A DNA stretch of 64,000 nt from Atriophallophorus winterbourni. Lineage: Eukaryota; Platyhelminthes; Trematoda; Plagiorchiida; Microphallidae. This document shows positions 24,401 through 36,450 of the stretch, one piece after another. Positions within the stretch are counted from its first letter, which is position 1, and every line of letters starts with the position of its first letter. Where the stretch lies: positions 1 through 64,000 of the forward strand of contig JACCGJ010000599.1 of the NCBI GenBank assembly GCA_013407085.1, read 5' to 3'. A program made the translations under genes and the position numbers. A model generated the notes under the pieces. That model saw only the letters and a list, made by a program, of their open reading frames with translations. It did no database searches and was not told the DNA's origin.

Positions 24401-27400
24401 TGGTGCAGTTCAAGCAGAGTGTATACGTGTAGTCGCTTTGCAATCCAATACAGTCCGAAAAGATATTCTTCAACCGTCTCGAATGATACAGTGAGGAGTC
24501 CTTCACCTGAGAAATCAAGTTAGGTCAAATGAGTAGCAAGCAATCGAGAGCATTTTGATAACGAGCCACACTTGTTTGTTGCTGAATCACATTGAAACGG
24601 AAAACTAAACCTATTTTAAATTGGCGTGACCGTATGGAGAAGTAGGCGAATACTTTTAAAGTGATATGTCGTTTCAAGGACTTGTCGTCATCATCATCAT
24701 CATGAAGCACAAGCCTGAAGTCAGATAAAGTGCCAAGCAATATGAAACAAGAAAAATAGATAAGCAAGCGCGTGAAAAATGGAAAGCAAGCGGAATATGC
24801 AAAAGCAAATGCGCAAAAAGCAGCTTGTTCTTGTAGTTTCACAGCATGCGGTTTTGTTTTTTGTTAAACAAATTTAATATAATAATATACCGGATAAAAG
24901 ATTAGGACACATAATAAAATACACTGGCGCCACTGACTTCGGGTTGCAGCCATATCTCGTAAGGTTTCCAGCCAACTATTAGGCGGAGCTTTTGGACCCC
25001 ACCCAGGCAAACGAATACGCCCAACTGAGCCTAGCACAACGGTGAATTTCTTCATCTTAACGCGCCACATCATGGACTGGCCACCCGGTCGTTTCTCCCA
25101 GCTTCTGTCAGGCTCTGCGAATAAGGTGCGGTATGGTAAACGGTGAGGAGGCATTCTTAAAACATGTTCCAACCATCGCAAACGAGCAAGCATCGGCATT
25201 TCTCTCAGTCCGTGGCCACTTGGTCCTAACACCCGCTTGCAGACATCTATATTTATAACGCGATGCTGCCACCGAATGCGAGCAATCCTACGCAGACAAC
25301 GGGTGTCAAAAACAGAAAGCCGACAGACATCTTCCGCTCGGATATACCAGGTTTCGCAGCCATAAAGTAGTGTATCACGCCCCACTGCGTTGTAAACTTG
25401 GCACGTTTCCTTTCTCATACCTGGGAAACCTGACAGTATCTTAGCCCACGTGCAGTCTCTGACTGTGCGGCACTTTGCCTGGATCAAGCTTGTGCTTTCA
25501 AATCATACCATAAAATTGGCCTTTACTATGGAGTGAAACATCGCATCGACGCCACAAATGGCGAAGGTTAGCAAACGCTACACCCGCTTTGCGAACTGGA
25601 TGTGAGATCTTGTCCTCGACGCAACCGCCCGTAGAGATACAACTGCCAAGGTAAACAAAGATGTCGACCAATTCAAGATTGACATTGCACACAGTTAGAT
25701 TTGCAACATGTATGTGTAAGGTAACCGGTCGATACACACTGTCTGGACAAAACGGAAATTATGTTGTTGTTTTTTAATTTGGCGTTTCGATCATCAATCG
25801 ATGGTGCTAAGATGTAGCATTAAACGGTACAACAAACGTCCGCACATTGTGCCGCCGCGATTTTTTGAGGTTGGCGGGTTGCGGCCAATAGAGTGGATGG
25901 GACCACAGTGGTCTATTGGTTTAAGGCATGCAACTTTCATTCGGAGATTCATGGATCGTATCGCGTCGCGGTCGCGCATTCCTGTGAAAATGTGCTTGAC
26001 CCCGGTTCCCCACCATCCCAAGTAGTTAAATGGTCACCGAGCATAGTAGAAAACGTATGCGGCAGACGAGCCCCCTCTCCAATGGGCGATTTAACGTCTT
26101 TAACGCTTCGTGCTGATGAAACCGGAGATAGGCACCGGTCTGATAGGAAATTTGAAAAGCGTGAATGGGGCAACATCTCCACACTGTTTAAAGCCTATGG
26201 GTTCAACTCAATCCACATGTGTGTGGGCATGCGATTGATCAGGTTGGTTGTACCGGCCTTATCAGACAGTGAAAACAAGCGCAAACGTTGACATTGATTA
26301 TGTTCACTAACAATCGATTAACGTGAAACTCGGTTAACTAAGCTTGGAAACAACTAGGCGCACTATGGGCTGCTAGGTGGTAGGTCTTACTACAAGAGTT
26401 GAATGGAGTGCTACATAATCATATTCCCAGCCGTGATTGTCAAACGTAGTCGGATGATTCTACTGTGTCAGAAGCGAAGTGGTTGACGAAAGTTGTCAAT
26501 TACGGGTGTCAGGGAGCGTCACAGGTCTGAACTGCAGCAGTGGTAAAATTAACGGAAACACAAACCAATGAAATTGTGAAACAAATCACTTACGATACCG
26601 AGTAAATTCTTTCACCAGTGGGTATAAAAAATCTGCTGCATTTTTGTTCAAGGTCACACAGTCTGTTTCCAATTGAAAACAATCGAAAAGATTCAACAAA
26701 GGGTCTTGACACGAGCCACGAGCTTTTCCCATAAGTGTGAGGTGCTTCTTCATTGTTCGCACAAACGGTAGCAGAGAACCGGATCGATGGAAAAACAACA
26801 CCGCATATCCATGGCGTAAAAAGTATTCGGCGGAAATAGCGCCACGTGAACCTGTGCTGTAAACAAGAAAACCAAATATATCTGGAGCGTTTCTGCTTCC
26901 GGTGGTGAGGCTTTTTTATATTAGCAATTGCTATTCGCGAGAATACTGATTTTATTAGCATCTTTTCAATATATGATGTAACTCATAACTGAATGGAGGC
27001 GATGAGTTAAAAGTTTTCGATTGCGAAAGAAATTAAACGAAATTTGTGCATATGATACGTTCCTCATCTCACTCCACATACGGCCTAGTGGCCCATCATG
27101 TATACAAACCAAGCAAGTAATTCAATAGAAATCGATAAACGAGACCACATTTTAAAATGTTTTTGATTGAGTAGAACAGACATGACGAGAGAATCATCTG
27201 GATTCACGAAGGTCACCAAAACAACTTCGCGTGACCTCGCGTACAAGCGGTCAGATGTGTGTGATAGTGCCACAACACGGGCACCACACAATAAACAAAA
27301 GCGAGTAAACGATGATGTTCATGGCCTTTAGATTGCGATACCTTTTGTAGTAAGTAAACAAATACTGATAAACCCTCACATGCTTGATTGAGATAGGTAT

Positions 27401-29031
27401 ATACCATGAATTATTTCGATTCCGAAACTAGAAGTCAGCTCTAATTATCGTTGAACATGTCGTAACGATGCTATTAGAAAATTATAGTGGACCTTGTGAT
27501 CATCACAACTTTTCGTCATAATTCGTCAGGAAAGGTAATATCTACAGCCGAGTAAAGTATTTCGCCATATCTTTCTGCAGAACGAGCGCTCAAACCACGG
27601 GTAAACGCATTACAGGTTACACTTTCATAAGTATTATTTATCAGTCAATACGCAATTACAATTTTGATAACAGTGGGCTCACCATTCACGGCCGAGTTCA
27701 CATGGATCGATTTAAAGATTTTAGAAAGTGGCTGTACCTGTATTTATTGATACGAAAAGCAAGAAAATTACGGCATTAGCGTCTAATAGTGTCCAGTCAA
27801 CAACAGTTGTTCATGACTGACAGTCTTGTGATTCTCAGTAGAAGACGGTGAGATTAAGTTTAGTAAATTAGATACTTACCACAGAGTCGCAGGAATAATA
27901 GAATTTTATCGCTGTTTCGAAACATGACTTGGTCGATTATTGCTATTGCAAACTATTTAGACAAGGACCAGTTCTCTAAACTCAGTAGCTTTATAATGAA
28001 GAAACATATCACAGAAATTATATAACAGAACCTTGTTTATTTAAAATGGGGTTCGTACAACGAACCACACTGTTCAAAAAGGGATCACTGAGTTATTTAC
28101 AGTCAAGCGCTCAATGTGTTTAAAATGACCAATGCATTACGGTACTCACATCTCCATCACTTACACTGGACAACCATTGATGGCTATCTATCTTCATCAA
28201 ACAGAGACGGTATGATTAGATTTATTGAGTCTTGAAACAGTAAAAACAGGTAAACAAAGTTATACTTTAAAAACACTGTGTAAGCACGAAGGTGCTAGCA
28301 ACATTATACACTTGTTTACATTATTTTTCAGGTGAAAATGTAAGACTGTTTGTGCCATGCACAGGGTGGTGATCCACAATAGATAAAGCGTGACAATATC
28401 CAATACATCCGATTAATTTGTCATATTTATGGGAATAACTATCGAACCGATCACTAGGATCAATCGCAGACCCGATCGTGTTCCTCATTTGCTGTTCGGC
28501 CTTGAACAAACTGAGAGTACATGAGCCCGCATGAAGACACCGATCGAATCGGGACTCGCGATTTAACACAAACAGTTGGACACGCTCGCATTCATGCTGT
28601 TCAAAAGAATGCGAAGCCACCATAACATTGCCCTTGCACAGGCAACTACTGCAGATTCTAGTCGCATAAGTTGTTAGCTTTTGTTCCTTATGTATTAAGT
28701 TTAGAAGCTCCTTGCTAACACCTAACCGTGAATGAGCTGAGCAACCGTGGAAGTAAATTTATGAATGCGAACACACAAGCGAGGTAGGCTAAACGCAACA
28801 AAAGATGATTTACCTGAAATTGTCGATAAATCGGACCATGTGACATTCAAGCGGTGCGATTGTGCCTCCAGACGTGACTAAAATTATATTACGCAAATGT
28901 TCTTGGGTTTTCAAGCGATCCAGCCATTGTTCAATATGATGGCGTTGTGCTTGCCATTTGACACCGGCATCCGCAATCCATTCGTCAAGCAAGCGCTCGA
29001 TGGACGAGGAACAATCGTCGAACTCGGACAT
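21457..29031 (-). CDS. PPCS: Phosphopantothenate-cysteine ligase, 4 exons, 353 aa
   Basis: Second committed step of CoA synthesis: joins cysteine to 4'-phosphopantothenate using a nucleotide triphosphate, in the cytosol. Exons (minus order): 29031-28814, 26856-26594, 24506-24187, 21717-21457, with consistent phases; total 1062 nt. Family motifs in order: VTSGGTIAPLE (from residue 52), VRFIDNFSTGSRGAISAE (about 66-83), LAAAVSDFYV (204-213), HKIQS (221-225), APRAFVVSFKLETD (about 258-271) and VVANLL (291-296). Human PPCS is 311 aa; the excess is in the N-terminal helix and the loop after residue 100. ATG 29031 was chosen because it opens the conserved helix; an in-frame ATG exists at 29070. Introns are 2-2.5 kb and carry LINE relics. 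Confidence 0.92.
22010..22870 (-). mobile_element. RTE-like LINE relic in PPCS intron 3
   Basis: Minus-strand peptide signatures in order: ISDLDYANDLVVLAK (the YADD box of reverse transcriptase, here YAND), FKYLGSSMLTNGQVKDEV, then PVLLYGCETWPLRSQDV and VFDHWCHRVILGIR. Interrupted by stops and frame changes. Its 3' end at about 22010-22220 matches the antisense end of the repeat at 45415-45640. Degenerate. Confidence 0.8.
24687..25740 (-). mobile_element. RTE-like LINE, 3' half, interrupted by a SINE-like copy
   Basis: Minus strand: LVDIFVYLGSCISTGGCVED and AFANLRHLWRRCDV (about 25700-25520), an interruption at 25416-25511, then LLYGCETWYIRAEDVC, VFDTRCLRRIARIRWQHRV, ARLRWLEHVLRMP and RRPGGQSM-type end signatures. 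The 3'UTR closes with CAGGCTTGTGCTTC and an ATGATG microsatellite at 24687-24704. Lies in PPCS intron 2; best preserved LINE of the window. Confidence 0.85.
25416..25511 (+). mobile_element. SINE-like repeat inserted in the LINE
   Basis: Truncated copy: CCTGGGAAACCTGACAGTATC, CCCACGTGCAGTCTCTGAC and 3' CAAGCTTGTGCTTTCAAATC with a CATACCATA tail. It breaks the LINE reading frame between the HLWRR and LLYGCETW motifs and points opposite to the LINE. Confidence 0.85.
25880..26290 (+). repeat. Possible tRNA-derived SINE head and body
   Basis: CAGTGGTCTATTGGTTTAAG (about 25907) resembles a tRNA A-box arm. GGATCGTATCG (about 25951) sits roughly 40 nt on, where a B box would be. The following 300 bp have no gene. 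The match is by eye and imperfect; it may be a tRNA pseudogene or chance. Confidence 0.3.
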
Positions 29032-32000
29032 GTGATATGTAACAAACAAGCCTGCAACGATACGCAACAATACGGCGAAGGATATGTAAGTAGGAGGAAC
29101 TGGTCAATGAGATGTAGTGAGAAACAGTAGCTCGAGCACAGAACTCATTCGGTAAAATCAAAATAGGTACGAAACGAACCGAGCTGTGTGTGATCGCTAG
29201 TGAGCAGATCGTTCGCCGCGTCAAGCACGGTCAACGACGGCAGGCAGACATGCGAGCCGTGATACTATTGGTCAATTGAGGATGCTAAGACAGTAAAGTG
29301 ACCAATCAAATTTACGCTTTAAAATTGAATTTTGGCGGTGCATATAAAAACCGAGTTGGATTTTGGTCGTGTATGATTTGTGGAGGGAGTGCTTGTCGCA
29401 ATATCTTTTCAGAGACAGCGAACTGTTTGGGACAGAATGAGCCACGATTCGACGAATCAAATCCGGTAAGGTGAATCTAATGGGAAGCGCTAATGGAAAG
29501 AAATTTGTGCGCAACCGGATAGAGCAGTATTTTCCGATCAATTGGGAAACACTAATTTACTGCAAAAATCAAATAGACCACATCAAAATACAAAAGAACA
29601 GAACAAGTTTGTTCATCGCAAGAATAAACTGACAGAAATCGTCCTTAGACCAAATTACCCACACAATCGGAATAATTCAACATATCAAAGTTAAGAATAA
29701 CACCGAGAAAGGTCGATGTATGCACGCCCATTTACGCAAGTCAATTGCGAAAAATAATTTTGCGGTGGTTGACGATTGTGCGTGCTGTTCAATCGCAAAG
29801 GGAACCATGATTCATTGATTTCTGTGGAGCTTAATTTGCTAGCGTAACCGACTCGACGATATCATATCCAGAGATTTTGGTAAAGTTTTGGCGAAATTGC
29901 AGTATAATACACCAGATTTAGCACTATGCACTTTTATAGAAAGCTATAGTGTTAGTAAAAAAAGTAATTATGCTGAATAAGACATTTAAAAATTTTCTGA
30001 AAAAGGTCAATACTCTTTTTAATTTGTTGCTCAGATTCCCCGCAACACATTATATTGTCATTCATGAGCGCTTGGAACGCTTAACCAATAATCACTATGT
30101 GATTCTGTGTTTGAACATCGTGGTTCGCTGTACGAACCCCATCAAACAGTGGTATCTGAATATAACTTTATTGATTATTACTCTCGCTTAATTAATCTGG
30201 AATCCGAACTCTGCTGTTCTTATACTAGTGGGCGATACTCTGCATCAAACCCCCGCTGTATTCAAAATCATACAGTACGAACAAAATTCACTTTCCAAAT
30301 GTTCCAAACAAGTCTTAAAACCTCAAATTGTAAATGTAATAATTATGCACAACACGTAGTCGTTCACCCAATGCAAGCGTAAAGGACGGTGGTGTCAACG
30401 AGGCTTCTATCGGAGAGACGCGTTAGAAAGGTCAAACAGCTTTGTAACACTCATGGTAAATTCATGGCATCGCAGTGACACTCTCAGGATCAATAATTCT
30501 GACAACTGAGAAAGCATTTCGCGGAGCAGCAAAGAAGAACGAATTTTGAAGCCAATGTAGTAAAAATGGCATGATCAAGGTGCTCAATCAACGGAAAATG
30601 CTATGCATACATGGATACGTTCGAATGCATAAAACGGAACGAATGACCCACATTGCCGCGACTTCCCTTCACAAAAATATCAAGACTGGTTTCGTGTTGC
30701 TTACCTTCGTTAATCAAGAAAAGTACGATCAGTATTCCCGTGGCAAGCGTGTGCGTTTAATTGCATCCTCATGTTTATTGACTGTGCTAATCTCCTCTAA
30801 CGATTATTTTAATTAGAACGATCGAAGTAACGTGCGCAAGAATACCTCGTAGCACGACACTTACCGACGATCTCAATTAATCACTGTGGACCAATGAGAA
30901 ATCGCACGAAAAGAAGAAAATGAGCTCGACCCCTGGGAGTGATGGTGAACGGATAGACAGGCACCTCGTTAAAACGCAAGAACCTAAACGGCAAGTCACC
31001 TCGTAGGAAGTTTTGCTGGAGATGTCGTCTAGCTTGATGACGAAACGTTCACCAACGATCAAGCAAGCTCGGCGAACACCAATTGAACAATATCTAAATC
31101 ATGATCTACTAATCTTCTCTTCTAATGATCTCGAAGGTCAGACTCGGCAGACGTTTATCTGCAATTTCATAGCACATGAATTCCAACCGTACTGCCCGTA
31201 CTAGCTAAGTGCAAACAGCACGAAAAGTGACACGAGAGGTCCGATAGAAATGCGTGCACAGGACCATATTTTTTTTAACGACGAACGAAATTTATTACAG
31301 GCGCGTAAATATTTAGGGATTAAAGAGAGCTTAGAAAACGCAAATCTTAATTTTATCGAAAAAACAGTTCGGCTGATTTTGAGAACAGGTTATTTTAAAG
31401 TTCAGATATGGACGAATGCTTGATAAATTGGTACATATTAAAGAAACAAACAAACAATAATTATCAAACGAACGCAAAAATGCACGTGATGAGCAACACA
31501 TTATTTAACCCGCTAACCCATTGGAGCTAGCTTCCAGCAGTCACGATAGTACACAGCCCAACGTAGTTGATTACCTTGGGACATCCCCACAGAGCGTTCG
31601 ACTAAAAAAAGCAGCGGGCGCAGAATTGAACATAGTTTGCCCCACATATATTAGCCGCCCTGCTATCAGCACCATTACTGGCACCAATATGGAACCACAA
31701 AGATAATGCCCAGTGTGTGGTAACTCAGCCTCTCAAATATCTTAATTGACTTTGTGGTTAACATGCAAAAGACTTTACGCTAGGCAGATTTCAACTTTCT
31801 ATTAATGCAAGCATAAAATGTTTTCGGAGATTCCAAAGTTGCTGCATTCATAACATTATGAATTTTCTGAAATGAGTTCAAACAGTAAATTGTCGGAACA
31901 TAGCATAGCTAACGATTAAGCACTTTACGTTTTAAAACGCGAATAAGAAACAAATCTTTCACAAAGCTTGATTGCATACTTGAATTTGGAAATGGTTAAA

Positions 32001-32439
32001 TAACCATTGAATGGACAATACGTGGTATTATAACAAGAAATTTGGTACATATTACAGTATTTCAAGTTATAAAGATTGTGTCCATGTTCGTTTTACAAAC
32101 AAGTTACCAGAGTTTACACTGCAGTTTACAACTTCACCATATAAACTACAATTTTAATTAAATCAGTAAGATATATCTTGTTTCAAATGACTGTTAACAC
32201 TCCGATTACAGTAAGCACTTCAATACGCACCAACAACGGCGAACTTAAGATCATCAGCTGTGTCGCATATTTAGAGGGATGTACGGAAGATAGTTTGCAG
32301 TTAATTGAAGCGATTTAGGTTCAACTTTATAAAGCAAATGGTCTGGAAGACTTGTCAAGTAAGTTTGAAAGTAGCGCCTTATGAGAAGCAATCGTGGCTT
32401 GTAGGTTATATTTGTTTTCCGAGCTGGTATGGTTGATTG
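29032..32439. other. Gene-poor region upstream of PPCS
   Basis: Short ORFs only, none with recognisable protein signatures. The PPCS promoter should lie just above 29031, but no TATA-like or initiator element stands out. A degraded Penelope-type terminal motif lies at 31014-31080. Confidence 0.5.
31014..31080 (+). repeat. Penelope-type terminal fragment, degenerate hammerhead-like
   Basis: GATGTCGTCTAGCTTGATGA followed by CGAAACGTTC and AAGCAAGCTCGGCGAACACC. The GTCGTC/GATGAC stem and GAAAC box align with the copies at 32444-32475 and 33548-33579, but the CTGATGA box reads CTGGAGA. Confidence 0.5.
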
Positions 32440-33490
32440 CGGACGTTTCGTCATCACACTAGATGACATCATCAGCGAATATTCTTTCGAAGAAACTGGG
32501 TGATGGGCATCATTCGAATTTATCTGCTGCGTTGCGACCCCATCTACTGCGATTGGCTAGAATCCTTGCATGTCCTCGTTGTTGGCGTGTTCTCATTGGT
32601 CCGTAGACCTCATCTAATTGAATGTGCTCATTGAATGATGGTGGTGTCGAACGTCACGCTTCGAGGAACTCAAACATGAGCTCTGCCTTTGGCGATGATT
32701 TCTGTTCTATCCAAATTGAATGCGAGTCCTTCTCGATCATGTGCACCGATATTACTGAATTGTGATCATGTCGTCGTGTAGCCAGTTTGCCTTCATGTAT
32801 CCTTGTTTCTAACCTCCTGCCAGTCTGTTCGATATAATATTTCTCACAATCGGAACACGGGATTCTGTACACGACGTTATTTCTTTCCTCCTTAGCAAAC
32901 GTGTCCTTAGCCTTGTCTAGTTGGCTTCTCAGTGTTGAAGCTGGCTTGTGTGCTACACTAATTCCGAGCGGGCGTAGTATTCTTACGGTAATCCCCGAGG
33001 TATGTTGTATATAGGGTAGTGTTAACCTTGCTGTGTTCGTGTTGTTCACACGCGATTGGGTTGTCGAGGCCATGTTGCGAATGATGAAGTCCTTTGTGTA
33101 TCCAGTCTTCCGGAAGAGTCTGAATAAATATTTCTCCTCTTCTTTCTTGAGTTCGTCGGACACAGCTTCGCATGTGGGTGGCCGGGTGCTTGCTTTTAAA
33201 TTTCAAAATTTAATCCATGTGTTCCTTTCGTGTATACACTTGTTTCTACGCTTCCTGTTTCTGTTCTTCGCATGTTCACATCCATAATTGGTAGGCAGTT
33301 GCCCTATTCTCTCTCCTTTGTAAATTGAATTCCAAGGAAAGCGCAATTAAGTAGACGGTGCGCATCTTCCCAATTTTTCTTTTTTTAGAATCACGAACGT
33401 ATCATCGACTTTTCCGATCCACAGTTTGGGTTGGATCAGCGGTAAGTCTTTGCATTAGGGCTTCCGTAGCAGCCCAGAGATTGGCGATCA
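32440..33490 (-). mobile_element. Degenerate Penelope-like element (RT end plus GIY-YIG)
   Basis: The minus strand reads WIGKVDDTFVILKK (about 33440-33400; the VDDTFVI box of Penelope reverse transcriptases), then ETSVYTKGTHGL, and after frame changes the GIY-YIG nuclease domain: NNVVYRIPCSDCEKYYIEQT followed by GRRLETRIHEGKL (about 32890-32780). The nuclease tyrosine pair is VYRI/YYIEQ. Stops and at least two frameshifts make it inactive. A hammerhead-like motif follows its 3' side. Confidence 0.85.
32444..32475 (-). other. Hammerhead-like motif at the 3' end of the Penelope-like element
   Basis: Minus strand: CTGATGA, T, GTCATC stem, AGTGTGATGAC closing arm, GAAAC. Stem II pairs GTCATC with GATGAC. 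Hammerhead motifs in Penelope-like element termini are established knowledge; the extra T after CTGATGA departs from the consensus. Confidence 0.55.
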
Positions 33491-33547
33491 CATTGGGGTT
33501 CCTATCATTTGTTTATACAAACGATCGTTACTTCGAAAGAAGTTTCG

Positions 33548-33579
33548 CTGATGATGTCATCTAGTTTGATGACGAAACG
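33548..33579 (+). other. Hammerhead-like motif, inverted relative to the element
   Basis: Plus strand CTGATGATGTCATC, loop TAGTTT, GATGAC, GAAAC. Same layout as 32444-32475 but on the opposite strand and on the 5' side of the Penelope-like element, so the two face outward as inverted termini. Confidence 0.55.
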
Positions 33580-33599
33580 ACCGAAATCAGCCATACTAT

Positions 33600-34436
33600 G
33601 ACCTACAATCCGGTACACGAGCTACACGTTTTCAAAACAATTTCAAACAATCGTGGCAGTTAGTTCAAGAGGTGTGATTTGGACTCAAAATGATAATTAG
33701 CTGATGAGCACCATCTTCATGCCATCGGACAGTAAAAGATTCCACAAGATGTAATCAGTAGAATTACATTGGATGAACCATGTGCTGTGGATGCCGGATC
33801 TTTCTTTCAAAGTAGACATTTGTATAGCGCGCTCAACTCCGAATAACAGCTGTAGGGATGGATATGATTTAAACTGAGGAAGATCTTACAAATAATCAAA
33901 GTGTAATTCAAAATGCATCTACGTGATTCATCCTCGCAATAGTGGGTAACTCTGGAGGACGGCTCAAAATTACGCGGTTTAGACAAGGCACCTGTGTTCA
34001 TTGAATATTGCCCCGTGGAATGACGAGGAATATTGGCTTTAAGGTATGACAATGGTTACCTCAGACTAATGCATCTGAGCTTATTGTTCTGGATGAATTT
34101 CACAGCGTTAAAAATTTCAATTCTTTATGTTTTCTTCAGAAAGCATGGCAATTCAGCATCAGCGTAATGTAGCATTCAATAACCCCCGGGAATATTACCG
34201 GGGGAAATTATGCTTCAGCATTTAAATAGTGGGAAGGGAGCAGTACTCATGTGCTAACCACATAATTCTGATTCCAAAAATCTATACAACGAATGACAAT
34301 GAACGGCATTAACATGCGTTAGATGAAGCAATATCACAAATGATGAATGAAAGGACAAACTTATAGTTAAGTGGTTGAGAGATATGCGCGATACTAATTT
34401 CTGTAGGTCCATCAAGCCGAGGGACGAGTATGAGCA
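33600..34436. other. Gene-free stretch left of duplication copy A
   Basis: No convincing gene, RNA or repeat seen. Short palindromic CCCCCGGGAATATTACCGGG near 34183-34202 is the only local structure. Confidence 0.4.
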
Positions 34437-36450
34437 TGACGAAAACAGGAAGTGCGAGTTGAGTACAGAAAAGACAAAACTCGTGAATAAGCATTAAGAA
34501 GTTTGAGCGGAGTAAAACGATGATGCAGCTACTCGGAAAAACTTCAAATTAGAGACGACGCTTCACACAGTGACTCCAAAGTGCGCAATCAAGTTCATGC
34601 TCTTCCTAGGACCTAGGGTCTATCACCAGAGCTTTCATCTTTTTTTACAAACGTCGTTTTAGCGCAAGTGCGGACTGTCCAAAGGTCGGCGGCCTGATTT
34701 CACCTTTCAATAGAGTAGATCATTTCATATACAACAGTTTCCCCCTCTATAACCTTGCAAGCGTAGGCGGCAATGCTGTCGTAGAGTGAACATGCTCTGT
34801 TGACCAGGCTCAGAAAGCACTTCAACATGTGTTACTTTAAACATCTACGATATGTTCAAGATGCGATGGAAAAGATAATAGTTGCGCTGCAAATCCGCTT
34901 ATCAACCTCGGTTTCTAGCGAGTGGTTATTCGCAATAGTTAGACCAATATATATGAAATGATGAAGTGTTTCAAGCTGACAGTTTTCAAAAGGCGGTTAA
35001 GTTCCTCGACCAAGAAACTTTAGTCTTGTTCATTACCCGTCTGAACATTCCGACGATAAGCAGTCCATTAGCTCCTGAAGCTGCTCTTGGGATTAAACAA
35101 TGATGGCTGTTTCGTCGGACCACGGATAAGCAATTGCGTACATTGATTTGTAATCGCAAACGGTTTAGGCTAAAAGGCTCGCTACATTGAGATTAAGAGT
35201 AAACTCAATCAGATATACCCTGCGGCCGAATTGGTGAAACTTGAACGAAAATTCGCCGACGAAATTTAGAAGACAGATTTGTCAGTAATGGTTGAAATCA
35301 TACTTATTCTTAGGAAGCGTAATCTGTTGTGGGACAGTCCTCCGGCCAGCGCTGAAGAAGTAATCCATGAAGTGGCTGTATTAAGAATGTTCTCGTGTTT
35401 GCTGATAGGATTGCGTGATATACAAGAGCCTTTACTCTCGCTAAGCAACCGAGTACTCTGCCGAAAAAAGCAAGAGTAAAAACAGTATCTAGATGTTCAA
35501 TGGGTTGGTAAACGTTCAGCAGTTTAAAGTGCACGCAGAAAAAAACTATGCTGTCCTTAGAGTAGAGAGAAGTGCTCTACCCATCTTTCCATCTGCTGAG
35601 TTTTGTCGACAATCGAGCTACTATATGGTGACTTATTGCGAGCTGTTTCAAGTTTGGTCGGATCAAAGCATTCTTCACCCCATTATTCATACCACGAAAG
35701 TGACCGTATCCGTAGATTTTTAAATGGATGCTGATTTCAATCCACCAGTCATTTACGTATCGCCGAACAAATGGATCTTATTTCTAGCGCTCTAAGAACG
35801 CGGCGGTAGCATTTCACGCAAAACAAAAGAACCCCATAAAGAATCCACCACCATTCACAACCCAAAAGCAAACAAAATTTGACACTCAGGAATAAGATCG
35901 AGTAGAACAAAATATATTCATAAAACTTGCTAGCCAATATTACTTACAACCTTACAGACAAGATGCGGGGTAATCCTTAAACATACGAGATGAGATGTGT
36001 GTGTGTGTTGTGTATGGCTCAGAAATGAAAGTCAATCGAATCGGATGTGGACAACGAGAATCCAGAGCAAAATGGAAAAAAGAGAGACAGGGAGTCGATG
36101 AGTTGAGGCAAATAAATGTTCTGTACAAAGAAAGAACGAAAGTAGAGACCTGACAGAAGCTCAGTCAACAAGCTGACTGACTGGTTGTGCAAAGCATAAA
36201 GTTATCAGGAGCAGTGTACAATACAAGTACAATGATCGATTGGTGTTCAGACACAAGCGCCACCCGTAAGTGGCAACAGCACATGATTCAGAGAGGCAAG
36301 TAAAAAGACAATACAGATGAGTATAATCACATGTGAAAGGACAAGTGTACAAAACACACGAAATGGGCTACAGACAATGCACAACCACAGCGTTGCGATG
36401 GAATAAATGAGGTGTACAATCTGGACTGGGAAAGAACGGTTTCTCTTTCA

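Noticed and set aside
26100..26150. CTGATGA followed by ACCGG/CCGGT stem and GGAAA
   Set aside because: Seven extra bases separate the stem from GAAA, which breaks the hammerhead core.
29949..30816. Three overlapping plus-strand ORFs of 80-91 codons
   Set aside because: AT-rich, no recognisable motifs, no splice-consistent join.
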